Below, in pieces: positions 33,850 to 47,116 of a stretch of DNA of 64,000 bases (the stretch's first letter is position 1; each line of letters starts with the position of its first letter). The stretch comes from Pinus tabuliformis. Lineage: Eukaryota > Streptophyta > Pinopsida > Pinales > Pinaceae. The notes under the pieces are model-generated. The model was not told the origin of the DNA, made no database searches, and saw only the letters and a program-made list of their open reading frames with translations. The stretch covers positions 450,554,014-450,618,013 of the forward strand of contig CM062810.1 of NCBI GenBank assembly GCA_031772625.1. Reading direction: 5' to 3'. The position numbers and the translations under genes are program-made.

Positions 33850-34600
33850 CTTCACTCCTTACCCTCCTTTTGTCGTTTTTATTGTTTGGACAATCCCTCT
33901 TAAAATGTCCATATTCATTGCATCGAAAGCATTAAATCTTGGACATATATGGTTTTCCTTTGGACTTTCTAAACTTCCCTTTCTTCTTCTTCTTGGATTT
34001 AACAACAAAAGCTTGAGACTTCTCATTTGATTCAGTGTCATCCTTTGCCTCTATCTTTGTTTCTTCCAAGGTTCATTGATCTCATAGTTCATCAAAATCA
34101 ATAGTGTCCTTTCTTGAGTAGGCACTAGTTACAAAACTTCTCCAATCAGGTGGCAAAGTATTTAATAAACATGTAGTCATTTCCCCAAGACCTTTTAATT
34201 GGTCCCTTATTTGTGAGATATTCATAAGATAAGTGGCCATATCTTCATCCTTTAATTTCCTTATTCTATATAGTTGATTTCTCAAGGATATATTTTGACC
34301 TGATGTACTTATAGAGTACAACTTCACCAACTTATCATAGATTTCTTTAGATGACTTCAAATCAACAACAAAGTGAATGAGATGATATTTTGTGGATTTA
34401 ATAAGAATACTTTGTGCCCTCACTTCTCCCTTTTTGTACCTTGTTAGTTCTTAAGTCTTCTCTTTGTCTAGTTGAGTAACTTCACCAAGAACATATTCCA
34501 TGATCTCACTTTCTGTGAGCACCAAATCAATCCTCTTCCTCCATTCTAGGAAGTTTTCTAACCCAATGATCTTGTTGTTTTCCTTGCAAATTGTTGCCAT
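33850..34600 (-). pseudogene. gag: Copia gag with zinc knuckle, broken
   Basis: Starts MATICKENNKIIGLENF, with the usual Copia gag opening (FLEWRKRIDLVLTE) near 34530. The gag core follows: AQSILIKSTKYHLIHFVVDLKSSKEIYDKL, then LKDEDMATYLMNISQIRDQL and LLNTLPPDWRSFV (34423-34082). After a stop at 34082 the frame resumes with a basic linker and an intact CCHC knuckle, CFRCNEYGHFKRDC (about 33890-33935), preceded by one more stop. It would form capsid particles; stops near 34450, 34082 and 33940 disable this copy. Confidence 0.8.
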
Positions 34601-35127
34601 ATGTTTTGTATATTGAGACATGGAGCACAAAATGGTACTTACTTGTCAAATGATTGTCCTTCTTAATTATGTCCCCAACTATCTCAATGCATTCAAGACC
34701 TTCAAAGGGACTTCAAAATGCCCTAGAATGATGACTTCTAAGATGCCTTCAACAATAGTGTCTTCAAATAGATGATGTTCCCATGATCCTTTGATATTTC
34801 CTTTCCTTCAAATATGTCTTCCAACAAACCTTCAAATTGATTACCTTTCAAGAGAGAGTAGCAATCTTTCCTTCAAAATGATGAAGTACATTCATGAACC
34901 TTCGACGAGAGCTTGTAATCTTCTTCATTCAATAAGAGCTTGATATTTCTTAAGATGATAAGGTCTTCATTGAAAGCTTGATGTATTAATATTCCTTATA
35001 GATAAATAGGTCTTATTCTTCTTTCCTTGTGTCCTTTTGCAAATGGTTCCCCTTGAAAATCAATCCCTTCTTATGTCAACAAGATGATCTCCAAGCTGCC
35101 TTCTTCTTCACCTTAGCTCTAATACCA

Positions 35128-36107
35128 TGTTGGAGATTCTACTATGGAATTTATTTCAACAATTCTCCTTATCCTTAATATTTACTTGTGAAATTTAGTT
35201 ATATTCTTTGTATTATTTATTAATTCTCTTCATCAAATAATTATCAATAGCACAAATAATAATAATAAAAAATCATAAAAGACAGAAGACACAAAATATA
35301 GGCTCTAAGTGAGGGAAAGACCTCTCCAAGGGGAAAACCCAAAAGAATCTCTTCTCTTCTTGTAGAATTTGATTAAGTGAGAAAACCAAGACGCAAAGAT
35401 CAAATTCAAGACCTCCTCTAAGCCCCAAGTCATCCCTCTAAATTTTCCTCCTTCAAACAAGCTCTAATCAACAATGTCAACGAAAGTCAAACTTCAAGAA
35501 CCTTGGTCAAAGAAAAGTTTCGGCCCTCTATTTCAAACCTATAGTTGATACCTGCAATTTTCAACCTCCCAATAGCTGCAGAAACCCTAACTTTTGCATG
35601 TGTGAGAAAATCCAAGCTCAAAATCAGATTTTCTTCTTTTCCTTTGACTTTTCCTTGTTTCCTTGACCTTCGCTCTTGCTTGCTTCAAATCAAACTTGTT
35701 TCTTTTGCAGATTGAATGTGTGTCAAATGAGGTTAAAATTGCTTCTATATATACACATTTTTGGAGGTCGAATAGCATCTTCTAGACTGACTTGTCACTG
35801 GCAGGGTCGACATGTGCTTGGAGGTCTTTTTGACTTTCTAGACATAAAATTAATATAGTTTACATGTTACATCTTTCCCAATACGGTCTTACACAAATGA
35901 TATTAACATGACAATAATTCTTATGACATGACAAACCCTAGAAGCGTGAAGAACATCCTTAACCTATATGACCAATTAAAAGAATCATGAAACCCATGCT
36001 TGAAAATAATATGTTTATTATCTTTTCTTTCTTATAACATAAGATATACATAATGACATGAGTATAATGACAATTATGAAGACTAGGACTAGTTACATTT
36101 TCCAACA
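35128..36107 (-). mobile_element. Gag-only Copia element, right (5') LTR
   Basis: 980 bp. It starts TGTTGGAGATTC immediately after the minus-strand primer site and ends TTCCAACA before the GTCTT flank. Confidence 0.85.
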
Positions 36108-36800
36108 GTCTTAAGGGGAGAATAATACAACATTTTAAAGGAAGATAAAAATTGTTGAAGATGAATTTGTGGCAGAAGAATGGTGTGTGCGTGTGTGAAA
36201 AAGTCCAAATGTTGAATCATGTTTGCAGGAACTGTTCTCAAAAATCCAGATGACGAGAAATCAGCATGGAAGGATAGTGCATGAACATAGGGGGGCAATA
36301 TGGGATCATAGCATATCTAATCAGGTTGTATGACCACAAAAAGAAGCAGTGTATACTCAGGGAAATCTATTGTAGCAGCTATGGATGAGAAGGTTAGAAT
36401 GTACCACATGCTCAAAGGGAGCATACCCAATGAAAGAAAGTATTTATAGATACACAGATAATAGTTTGGCGTCGTTTGAAATTTATGTCATATTTTATGG
36501 TTTCTAATGATTGATTTGTAGGTGTATCACATGCTCAAGGGAGCAATTTTTTAATCAAAACATTGGTGTTAGTATGTGCCTCATGAAATAGCAGTAGGTG
36601 GAGCATCCACAAGTATTAGTGGGAAAAGGATTTAGCAGATGTTATTTTTATAGATGGATTTGGTACTTAGAGGCATACTGAAATTGCAAAAGAAGTTCCC
36701 AATATGTTTTCCCTTTGCCATTAGTTTCAAATGGGGAGAGATACATCATCCACAAATTCAATTTTAGCAATTGGTTGTCATTAATGCCAATGGGGGGGAT
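36108..36800 (+). mobile_element. Probable 3' part of an older Copia element with polypurine tract
   Basis: No long frame. A short repeated phrase (CACATGCTCAAGGGAGC-like, near 36405 and 36525) is present. A strong purine tract TGGGGGGGAT (36791-36800) directly precedes TGTTAGCATT, the expected arrangement at a 3' LTR. Confidence 0.5.
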
Positions 36801-37730
36801 TGTTAGCATTATTGTGTTTCCATAGATGTAAACAGTGGCATGGACTAATGATGTAGTAAGAAGCATGATTGATGATGTGGATTTCTATAATGGGCTGACC
36901 CCTAATGCATGGAGTGACCATTTAGGGTTTGATTCATGGAAATACATCAAAGAAGAGGCCAAAAGAAGTTACTAGTGACCAAAATGAGAAAGTAAAGGTT
37001 AACCTACAGATATTAGAATGCCATGTCTAATTTGCATATCTTTGTTTGAGAATTGATAACTGGAATCCACAACCCAGATTGCCAATGTTTAACTCGCGTA
37101 TTCCACTCAAATTTCGTGTCTTGAATTGGCATGCATCGAACTGTAGGATTGCTTTCAGTGTCTGTGATTTTCTCCCTTAGTTTTTCATTGGGGCATTTTA
37201 CCATTGATTCGCCCTTGGTATTGTAATGCACGTCTTGATTTGGTCTAAGGATTAAAGCATATAAATATAGACCCCAAATCCACCTTTAGACATGGCTCAA
37301 GGACAACGTCTATGGAATGTATGTGATAATTTAGTCAAAGATGTCCTGAGGAAATTGTCGTGTGTACTTAGACATGCAACACCAGTGAATGGTCCACTCA
37401 TTTTCTCTATTCTGACAAGTAATAAATTTTTCTTTTTCTTTGTTATGGTGAGACCATATGTCAGATATGGGAAAAAACTTAAGTGTGCATATGAACGCCT
37501 AATCATAAGTTTTCTAGAACATGAGCAGAGCTTCCATGGATCAATATGGAGGTGATGGTCCCCTAATGTGTTGAATAAACAATGAATGTTTGCAGCATAT
37601 TTATTCTAAATTTATGGTAGCAATGATTCAAACTCCTTAGGCATGGTTCTAAACTCATTTGTCTCTAGTTTGTTGGTTTCTAATTGTGTTTCATTGTACT
37701 TCTCTAATGAGTTGACAATCTGCTACTACC
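36801..37730 (+). mobile_element. Putative Copia LTR
   Basis: Starts TGTTAGCATT after a purine tract and has a TATA box CATATAAATATAG near 37257-37269. The right end is uncertain. At 37731 TGTTATCAAAGA matches the tRNA-Met primer site at 9 of 12 bases, suggesting the end lies near 37728. Confidence 0.45.
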
Positions 37731-40009
37731 TGTTATCAAAGAAATGGTTTTGTTTAATTTAGTGATGCATAATTAATTGTTGTACTCTATTTTATGAACA
37801 TGAAGTTTGTCTTGAACAAAAAAATTACTGAGATTTAGTGTTGGACGTTATATATTAGAGGCATATTGATATTTTTATTTCTTCCTAAATTATCTACATA
37901 TGAAATATGGTGTCTACAAAGTATCCTTCTAGTGTGTGACTGGAGGTGTATGGAAGTGTGATGGTGGTTGATCTCATTATTCGATCTCTATTATGCTTTG
38001 ACCTGGGTGTAATCAAGACCTTGTGCATAAAATGGAAATTAATCAGTCAATATATTGTTCTAGAGTAATGTCGATCTAAGGGAGGACCAATCATTGATTT
38101 TGTTGAATTATTCGCATATGATGCCATAAACACATGTTTTGTTGTAATTGTCCCTTTCATTTTTTCTAGAGTGATTGTGCGGATATTTTCTTGTTCTAGT
38201 ACATGTGAGAAATATAGATCTAAGTGATAAGACCACGCCCATGCCATATCTTGATTCCTTGAGGAGAACTTAATTCGAGGGTATTTCACACACTTAGATT
38301 CAGACTAGATTTTAACACCATAAGTAAAGGCCATTCTCCTTCACACACACAAAGGAAAACTCAATTATCATCCTTTCCATCTTTAACCAGGCTCACATTC
38401 ACAAAATACCATGAAGTTTGATCCATAAATTGTCGTGGATATTACACTAGAGAGTTCGTCACAACAGATCTGATAAAATTATATTTAAAATCCAAAATTC
38501 TACAGTATTACAATTTTATTTGATTTTTGTATATGTTGATTTATTGTTAATGGCACATGCATGCGAAATTAAAATTATGCATAAAATAGAGAACAAGGAA
38601 ATAAAATATCACACACACATTTTACACATGATATGACATGGGAAACCCTTTCGAGAAAAAAAACCCAGCTGGAAAGTGAGGCCACTCCGCTCTCTTTCTC
38701 TAAATGGAAATATGGATTCACTCGAAAGAATGGAATCCCTTTTCCTCCTAGTGGCCTGGTTATAACATAGCTCAATAGCCTACTAGTGCTTAGGTTTGAC
38801 TACCTAAACTCTTAACTAGAGGTAAAATATAGACTCTTCTAGAGCCGTCTACATCATAATAATGTGGCTAGCCCATTTTTTATTAATAATGGGGGTTGAC
38901 GTGGCATCCTCTCGAATTATGGTGGTGAAAATAGGAAGGTCAACTTCTGAGTGGCATAAACTTTGCATATGTACTCCAATTGACATGATTCTTATGTCGT
39001 TGGAAAGGTCTTTATGTGTAGAATAGGAAAAAGAGGTATGACACTAAAGCGGAAAAAAAAATCCCCAAAAGGAATCTTCGATGCCTTGAAATTCTCTCAG
39101 AAAGTTTCAAACCCTAGTTTGCCAAACTGGGTCTTGCTAGTAAAAATGGTCCTGAAAGTTTATTCCTCCACTTTTTCCACTCTAAAAGCATCAATATGGA
39201 TGAAAAAAAAATGATCCAATATAGACCATAGGCCTACACAGCACAGGGCATCCTTCTCTTAATCTTGTATTCCCTTGAGCCCCCCCTTCAATTCTTTATG
39301 TGCCACACAAAACCGGGATTGTTCTCAGTCCTCAAAACCATCTAGTCAAAAGATAAAGCATTGCAATACTTTCATTTCTTATCACATTAGTTGTCACTCA
39401 CACCTCTTAACTAGTCATAAGGTATGAACCTTTTTGGGTTCTATCACCAATCCTTGCGAATTTGAATTTTCTAAGTGTGAGAGAGAGATGTATGAGAGAG
39501 TAATATAAGAGATAAAAACTAGAATTAAAATAAATTTAAAAAAACAAAAAACCCTTGAGTGCTACTCCCTATTATTTTTATAATCACACCTTACCCTTTA
39601 GCTTCCCAACCTTTCAGCTTCTTAGGAATACTAACCATCATATCAAAGGGAAATATTCACTCAAGGTATATTTTTCCTCTTAAGCCAATTTTCCCCCTCC
39701 CTAAGGCATCATAATCTATTGGTTGTCCCCTTTTTTCAGCTCTATCATTTTTTGTTAATAAACATTACATCATATAATAGATTTTGACATCATAGCATCA
39801 ATGATGGCACCCCAACATTATATGGTCTTAATTACATTACAAAATTTTGGGTAATGAAAGGGGTGTCACACATTTTATCGAACAGTTCCCATACAATATT
39901 TAATCGCCATCCACAAGACCACATTTTGTTGGGGCATTTCATCAATCAGTTTGTGTGCACTGTTTATTTCTCTCAAACCCCAATCTTCCATGGAGTATAT
40001 CTCATAAAT
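37731..40009. other. Unassigned stretch, with LTR-like motif near 38630
   Basis: No gene is supported. Around 38620-38700 the phrase GACATGGGAAACCCTTT followed by AAAAAACCCAGC resembles the GTGGAAAACCC block found about 150-200 bases inside the two Copia LTRs at 30691 and 41290. A minus-strand LTR remnant is therefore likely here, but its borders are not visible. The small frames between 37292 and 39214 have no recognisable content. Confidence 0.4.
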
Positions 40010-40672
40010 TATAAAGGACCAAAATCTGAAATTTCTACATGTGCCTTCAAATATTTTCTTTGTCTCCTCAAATTTCACAGTCTAGAACCTCTCAGAAAGA
40101 AAGTTATGGAAAGAATGCCAAGTTGTCCTTATTTGAGGTCTAGTTTCAGGAGCATTAGAGAGACCTAAATTCCCCAGGGAATATCTCCAAAAATATAGTG
40201 AAGTGAGATATGAAATATTCACCAGACTTTCCTCTGGATTTCACCTGAGTATGGTCCAAGTTTTAGCCTCTAAAATCACCTAGAAGAAAAGTTATAGTGA
40301 AAATGCCAAACTAGCCTTATTTCAGGAGCATTCACGAAGCCCGAATTTCTTAGAGCATAACTCCCAAAATATAGCAATTCAATATATAAAAATTGAATGA
40401 AAAGATCAAGAGGATTTCCCCCCACAATGGTCCAAGTTTCACCCCTCTAGAACCTCCCAAAAGAAAAGTTATAGCAAAAATTCCAAGATGACCTATTTCA
40501 AGAAGCATAAAGAAAGATTGACTTCTCAGATCATATGTCCAAAAATTTAGTGAACCAAGACATCAAAATTGGACTAGATGATCAACAGAATTTCCCCTCA
40601 TTATGGTCCAAGTTTTAGCCTTTCGAACCTCCCAAAAGAATATTTATAGTAAAAATTCCAAGATGATTTGTT
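40010..40672. repeat. Tandem repeat, unit about 176-188 bp
   Basis: Repeat starts at about 40081, 40269, 40446 and 40622, recognised by TCTAGAACCTC, then AGAAAAGTTATAG, CAGGAGCAT, and ATGGTCCAAGTTTTAGCC at the unit end. There are three full diverged units plus partial ones at both ends. The unit length is close to that of plant satellites, but the array is short. Confidence 0.8.
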
Positions 40673-41289
40673 TACCTCATAAATCACATATTGGGCTTCC
40701 ACCATTAAACTCCATGAAATCAATTATAGCCTATAGAGGAAATTAATCAAAATAATACATCTAAATGAATTGGGATGCATGAGCAATGAATGATACTTTT
40801 GGGTAATTGCATGCCTTCCTTGTTAATTGCATTCTTTCCTTGTTCAAAATAATACATCTAATTAATCAAAAACACCAAGTTCAAATGAATGAAAATGAAT
40901 AAGTAAATAACTAATTTTTGAGTAAATAAATAAATATTTTTATTTATTTAATTATTTAAGTTTTGACTAAATAAATAAATAAATATGTTTGGACTAAATA
41001 GCTAAATAAATAAATATTTAGTTTTGAATAAATAACTAAATATTTATTTTTTGACTAAATAAGTTTATTTATTCATAACATTTTCAAGCTTGGTGGGATA
41101 GTCTTCAAAGGAGTGATTTTCCACTCCATATATTGCAAAACTTAAGATGAATTCTCTCCTTGAATGGGAAGATGGGACTGATATGGTAATCCTTCCAACA
41201 TATGAAGTAATAAGGTCAACACTTATCATGGCCTCCTCTTCCATACCTTTCCTTGTAACCACTTCTATTTCCTCCTCCTCCCCGATATC
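40673..41289. other. AT-rich stretch with AAATAAAT microsatellite; short unknown frame
   Basis: 40890-41085 is mostly TAAATAAA and TTTATT simple sequence. On the minus strand 41065-41262 holds an open frame of 65 codons (LITSYVGRITISVPSSHSRREFILSFAIYGVENHSFEDYP region) that looks protein-like, but I do not recognise it. It is cut by the SIRE-like LTR at 41290. Confidence 0.45.
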
Positions 41290-44200
41290 TGTTGGAAATA
41301 CTGAGGGGGGGTGAATCAGTGTTTCTTAGCAATTAGCACTTTTAATATTTTTTAGAGCATTAGTTAGTATTAAGTTATTAATATTATTGTTCTCTTCATA
41401 TAACCATAAACATATAAAAATATTAGACAACACCATACAACAATGAAAAATGATAAAAAAATGGACTCATAAAGTTTAGGTAGAAAACCCCCTCTAGGTC
41501 AAAAACCATCGAACACTTCTTTAGTAATTATCTTCTCCCTGTTAAAATAAAATTTATTACATCGATATCTCATCTATAACTGAGGGAAGCGTCAACCCCC
41601 TAATTCACAAGCTACAACCTGTAGGACGCTACTACACCCTAATAACCTATAGCAACCGGAAGGACACCCCAATGCTCTGTATGTCAGCCCATAACCTAAT
41701 GAGTGCCTAAAACTTTGTTTTCCAGCTACAATCGAAAGTATGCTTTGTCACCTTGTAATTTATCAGCCCCAACTGAAAGGACGCCACAATGTTATGTGCA
41801 GTATACGACCTACCCTAGCACCAACCTGCCACCCTGAAGGGTTCTCAGGCCACAACCAAGGTAGCTTCAATTACCCTAAAGAGTCAGCGGACCATGTTTC
41901 ACAATTTTCAGACTAGATCCCCCTGTGCTTTGAATGAATAGAATGTTGTAAAGAAGATATTTTTATACCCTATCAAATCTTGGTAGCCACTAAAAATTGT
42001 ACAATACTACTCTCCCCAAACTGATCACTGCACAATATTGTAAGTCAAGCTCACTGCTCAAATGCACATCACTATCACTGCTCAACTACACATCACTATC
42101 ATTGTACAACTACACATCATTGTCACTGCACGTCACTATCACTACACAACTGCATTGCTCATCATCAACAACTCACAACATTGGCTACCAATATGACTAC
42201 AACGAACAACCTGTATTATTGTAGATGATGAACCCAAATGTCTAATAAGGACATACTCCAACATTCCTTAGATCATCGCTATGACCTGCTACCAATGCTC
42301 TCAAGCACTACCCACACAGAGCTACCAACATATGTCTTTTCACTATTGATCACTAATCATATCCTGAGATCCATCTTTACATCAATAAGTTATACATAAA
42401 ATGATATTATCCTCAATGATTTGCTTCCTTGTAAGATCATGATTATGTCATTTACTATAAAACATCTTAGGTTTATTATATGAGACAAGAGGAACACTTC
42501 AATGTAGTCATGAAGTCAGTTTTATCATTGATATTATTAGCCAACATAGATATTGCTAAAAGTTCCGAGGTTATTGTAGATACATAGTATCATTGTGAGT
42601 TCACAATACACATGGTCATGGTTATTTCATCGTCTCATATGTTGAGTCATGGTTCACATAAAGGTTATCAATGAATATTAATTCATTTGTCGTTTTCAAG
42701 CTATGTCAGTCAAGTCAAGTATTTGTTGCTTGTTTAAATGATTGTGGCTTACTGAAATGCTTGTTGCAATTAAGTCAATATACGGTCATTGTTCTAATGC
42801 TAAACATTAGGTCATCAAGGAGGATTTAGGCTTTAATCCAATCAAATTGTCAAGTCACCACAGATCTCATCAATTATATTCAACGGTATTGTTGTCCTAT
42901 GCATTAAATCACATCTCTATGTTGGTAAGTTAATCAAGGTTCATAACCATATTCACATCAAGTCAGAACAAGGCATTGTGTCAGATGAGGTAAGTTTTAT
43001 GGAATAATGATTATTGGTTATTGTACATTCATTTAGTAATGCAATGAGAGGTTTGTCAACAAGGTGCTAAATCAATCATTGGATTAGAGCATGACACTAA
43101 TACTCAAACGATGAACCACTTCCAACCATTGTCTTATGATGAGAAGCAATGTCATATATTGACAACCGTAAGAGGATACATTGTTTCACTATTTTGCAAC
43201 TGTACAAAAGTCAAGTCAAAATGTTTCAGATAGTTAAAGTCCAAAAGTTTTTGTTGTGTGATTATTATTAAAAGAGGTATCATTAAAGTATTGTTCACTC
43301 ATTAGGTTGTAATTTCCAAACTTGTTGATTGTTGTAGTTAATCAAGTTTTGACAATCCAGATTACATAGTGTGCTCTCAAAACATAGTTATATCATCAGT
43401 TCACTATCAAGTTACTATTATTGTCTATGTCAAAATGTCAATTCAAATTATGGCTTTGTTCTTATTGTTACACTAGGACAGGAAACAATATTTTAGTCAT
43501 TAAAAGGTCATTGTTTTATTAGGACATTCAAGATCATTTCACTATTTTAAAGTCATATCATTGTTCCAAATTAAGGTCATGTCATCATTTCACTAGGATA
43601 GTCATAGAGATATTGTCACAATTGTCAATGAATCGCAGTGATGCAAATGTATTACAATATTTTTAGTCGAATACACTATGTTAACCAACAAGGAGAATGT
43701 AAAATACAACAACTTCCTAAGTGCCAAGGTCTTGTTAATACACAGTTCTAATCCAAACAAAACTTACATAAGAACCAATTATTCTTACCTGAGAGATTTC
43801 ACTACCCTAGATTTGTTGTCCCTTGCCTCAGGAATTTGAATCTTCCCTTAGATAAAGCACACTTTAGAGATAAGATCAAGTTGACCAAAAATTTCAGATG
43901 ATATGTTTGTGTATTGAGAATGTTATGTTTGGATATTAGACTAGGTCCCTTTTTATAGTGTTGTGTTAGGCTTAGAGAGGGATTCTAAGTGTTAGACGTT
44001 GGAGGAGCTTCATGAAATTTAGGCCATATTGCATTACAATATTCAAGTATATCTTTGTAAACTAAGTTAGGAGGACCACAACTCTAGACTTAAGCTTAGG
44101 CTTAGGTAGATTAGTATAGGAATGATTTTATAAATTAGAGAAGGGATTTTGAAGCAAACGTTGGATGAGAATAGGAGTTTACTTTGAGAGTTTACTATCA

Positions 44201-44784
44201 AATACTCATCATTTATTAATTGGATTATGCCTAAAGTAAAGAATCCATTAGCTTTATGGAGGAGAGGTAAGGGTTGAAGGACCCTTGTTGTGAGCACAAA
44301 ATGGTTTGATATCCATCCTTAAAATCATTTCTCCATGAGAGACGATGTGGAACCCTTAGACTTTATTTTTATGCCCATAACCAATAAAATATTCCAAGTC
44401 ATCACCCCTTGGGATTTTAGCCCAGAAACTAGGGATTTTACCTTCAAACTCAATTATCTCTCAAATCAAGAGAAACCAAGTGGCATACAACATACCACTA
44501 GAAAGATCTCGATGAGGAGAATCCGATGATGTGGATATCCAAGATAAACTCAATGTTTTCACCCTTTAAAAACCCTCGACAAATTTAGGGTACATCCTTA
44601 GTCTAGGGAACCCAAATCCTAGGACTTGTGTTTTCAATTATCCAACAGTGTAGTTGCCAACTTTATGTAATCCAGAAATTACTAAGAAGTGTTCAGTAAC
44701 CATTTACATCAATGACTAGCGTTTTTAGTCAAATTCAAACCCAATAATTACATCAGTTGACATCAATGACAACACCATCCAACA
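41290..44784 (-). mobile_element. SIRE-like element, left (3') LTR, 3.5 kb
   Basis: Inverted termini TGTTGGA/TCCAACA; the end at 44784 is set by the adjoining polypurine tract. It contains an imperfect ~24-27-base repeat at 42049-42180 (CACATCACTATCACTGC-like). Only its first ~1.3 kb can be aligned with the truncated right LTR. Confidence 0.75.
42049..42180. repeat. Short imperfect repeat in LTR
   Basis: About five copies of a CACTATCACTGCACAACTACA-type unit. The right LTR has the same array at about 47880-47970 with a different copy arrangement. A plus-strand frame over it is a by-product of the repeat. Confidence 0.65.
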
Positions 44785-45199
44785 ATCTCCCCCTTTATCA
44801 TTAATGGAAACATGTGTACTCTTTCTACAAGTACAGCTCCCCCTGACTTCATGCTTCCATCTCCTTCTCATAATTTTAATCATATTCTCATGATTTCTCT
44901 CCCCCTTTGACATCAATGGCAAAGGGTGACTCTCCCTAAAAATCTACCTGCTTCTTGTGGACCTGTCATCTACCTATGCTCCTCCTGATGAGAAGCCTTC
45001 CTGTAATAATCTATCAATGACAATCCCTATGGACCTATAACCTACATGTGCTCCCCCATACAAGAAGATTTCCTTTGACATTGGTGATTCTTGTGAACCT
45101 GTAATCCTTTAAATGTTCTTCTCCCCCTGAACCTGTTACACATATGTCTTTAGGTTTTCATTTTGTCCATATTGTCTACTTATCAATGGTAGACATGTG

Positions 45200-47075
45200 C
45201 CGCACACTACTACATAGACATCCCCTCTTCAACATTCAAGGAATTGACAAGCCATATCTTTCTAGAATGGTGTGTCATGCAATGGATCATCTTGATCCAT
45301 GTCATCATCTGAAGCAACTACTAATTCCTCATGACCTTTTTCTTTTACAAATCTCGACAGCATAATTGTTGATACATTCTTATTTGCTTGATCTTCTTCT
45401 TGTACTTGTTTCCTTTTCTAAATCCTCTTGTGCCTAAAATATCGAGCCATGTGCCCATAGTTATGGCACTTAAAGCATTCAATGTTGTCCATTGATGATT
45501 CCATCTTATATCTACAATCATGATCTATATGGTCATAGTTATGGCATTTGAAACATTCAATGTTTGGCCCATATAGCACGTATTCTTTGATAACAAAATC
45601 ATCATAGAACGTGTAACATGATCCTACAAACTTGCCTCTAGGATTTTTCAGATGATAATGGTACCTATCAAATACTTCATAATCCCTAGACATGTGTCCA
45701 TAGTTAGTACATAAAAATAATAACCATTAAATTAACATGCATACATGGATGGTTCATTCATAGGTGGTGGTTTTTGATAATTGTACATGTCAACAACTTT
45801 ACAATCCCTGGCCATATGTCCAAAGTTAGTACATGAAAAACGATAACCATTAAATGGATGAACGTACTTGGATGATTCTCTATATTCATTCTTATTTGAA
45901 AGCAATGTCATAATATTTTTTTGTCATTTGTCTCTGGCTGCTTTGGCATTATTCTTTGGAGATGCAATGTGCTTCTTCTTTGGTTTTTCACTTTGATCAA
46001 TCTTTTCTTCATTTTGACCTGATGAAGCTTTGGAGTTTGTGCCTTTGTCACAAAGCACCTTACCTGCTTGTTCTGTATCCAATTTCAACTAAACCACTTC
46101 TTTGACTATCATGTCAATTACCTGCAACTGTTCCTTGAACTTGTTGATTTCATCAAAGGATCTGTCAAGTTCTTCTTTCTTTTAAGCAAGGTCTTCTTGA
46201 AACCATATTTTCAAAAATTGTCTTCTTCTTTCTGCTTCTTCTATTTTTAGATTTAGAAGAGTGACATTTTATACTTCTCTATTGAGAACTTGTATTTGTT
46301 CCTTATGCCTTCCATTTTCTTTCCTAAGCCTATCTATTTCTACAATAGCTATATCCAATCCTTTTTTCTTTTGATCAACTTCAATTTCATGCCTCTGACT
46401 AGATTCCTTTAATTGGCTTGCCAGGTCTTTCTTTTCAATTTTTGCTTCATGTACTTGTTTCTTAAGCATGATAATGATTTTCTCAGATTCTTCATTCTTC
46501 TCATTAAGTCTTCCAACATATCCTTTTTCTATTTCAAATTTTCCTTCCAGGAATTTTTTCCTTTCCCATTCACCATTGAGTTCCCTTATAACTCTAACCA
46601 CTTCATTTTGAAATTCAATCTCACTCATTTCCTCAACTTCTTTACTATTATCATGGTTTGATTCCTTGATATCATGATTTGCATGATTATCAACATCTAT
46701 ATCTTGACCTACATACTTCTTTGAGTAGATATTATGGATCCTTTCCCAAAGAATTTTGGTCATTGAGCATTGACCAACTTTTGCTTTTACGGGATCTAGA
46801 AAAACATTAAAAATGGCATTCATGGCTTTCGTATTGTTCCTTTTAGCTTCATTGGTAGATGTGTCTCCAAACACAACAGATTGTAATACATCATGAGCTT
46901 CCAAATGGACTACCATTCTAGATTCCCATATCCAGTAATTATCTTCATCAAATTTGGGAGTTGGCACACAATACTTATTTTCTTCAGGTGTTACAGTACC
47001 TGAAACTTCCTTTGAAAGCTCGGCGGATTTCTTCTTCGATTTTTCCATCTCTGTAATCTGAGATATTCCTTCCAT
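45200..47075 (-). pseudogene. gag: SIRE-like gag with coiled coil and repeated zinc knuckles
   Basis: The open frame 47075-46269 starts MEGISQITEMEKSKKK. Its capsid part shows PTPKFDEDNYWIWESRMVVHLEAHD and FLDPVKAKVGQC (about 46770-46960). A long Glu/Lys-rich coiled coil (residues ~145-268) runs to a stop at 46269. Further downstream, in shifted frames, come basic linkers and four zinc-knuckle-like motifs: CTNFGHMARDC (near 45820, first Cys changed), TNYGHMSRDY (near 45695), CFKCHNYDHIDHDC (about 45517-45560) and CFKCHNYGHMARYF (about 45435-45482, last Cys changed). The frame fades near 45200. It would bind element RNA in particles; it is disrupted here. Confidence 0.75.
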
Positions 47076-47116
47076 TTGTTAATTTTTTATGAAAGGAACC
47101 AAGATTTGATACCAAT

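Larger units (their letters stand above)
30691..36107 (-). mobile_element. Gag-only Copia-type element, nested
   Basis: LTRs at 30691-31638 and 35128-36107 have TGTTGGA and TCCAACA termini. Minus-strand primer site TGGTATTAGAGC (35116-35127) and polypurine tract (reverse complement of CTCCCTCTT at 31639) fix the orientation. The flanks GTCAT (30686-30690) and GTCTT (36108-36112) agree at 4 of 5 bases, a likely target duplication. The 3.5-kb interior has only gag; protease, integrase and RT are missing. Confidence 0.85.

Noticed and set aside
37292-37555. 87-codon plus frame
   Set aside because: Lies just after a TATA box within a probable LTR and shows no recognisable motif or homologue in the window.
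41997-42224. Plus-strand frame of 75 codons rich in Ser, Leu and Thr
   Set aside because: It is the translation of a short tandem repeat inside the SIRE-like LTR, and no protein motif is present.
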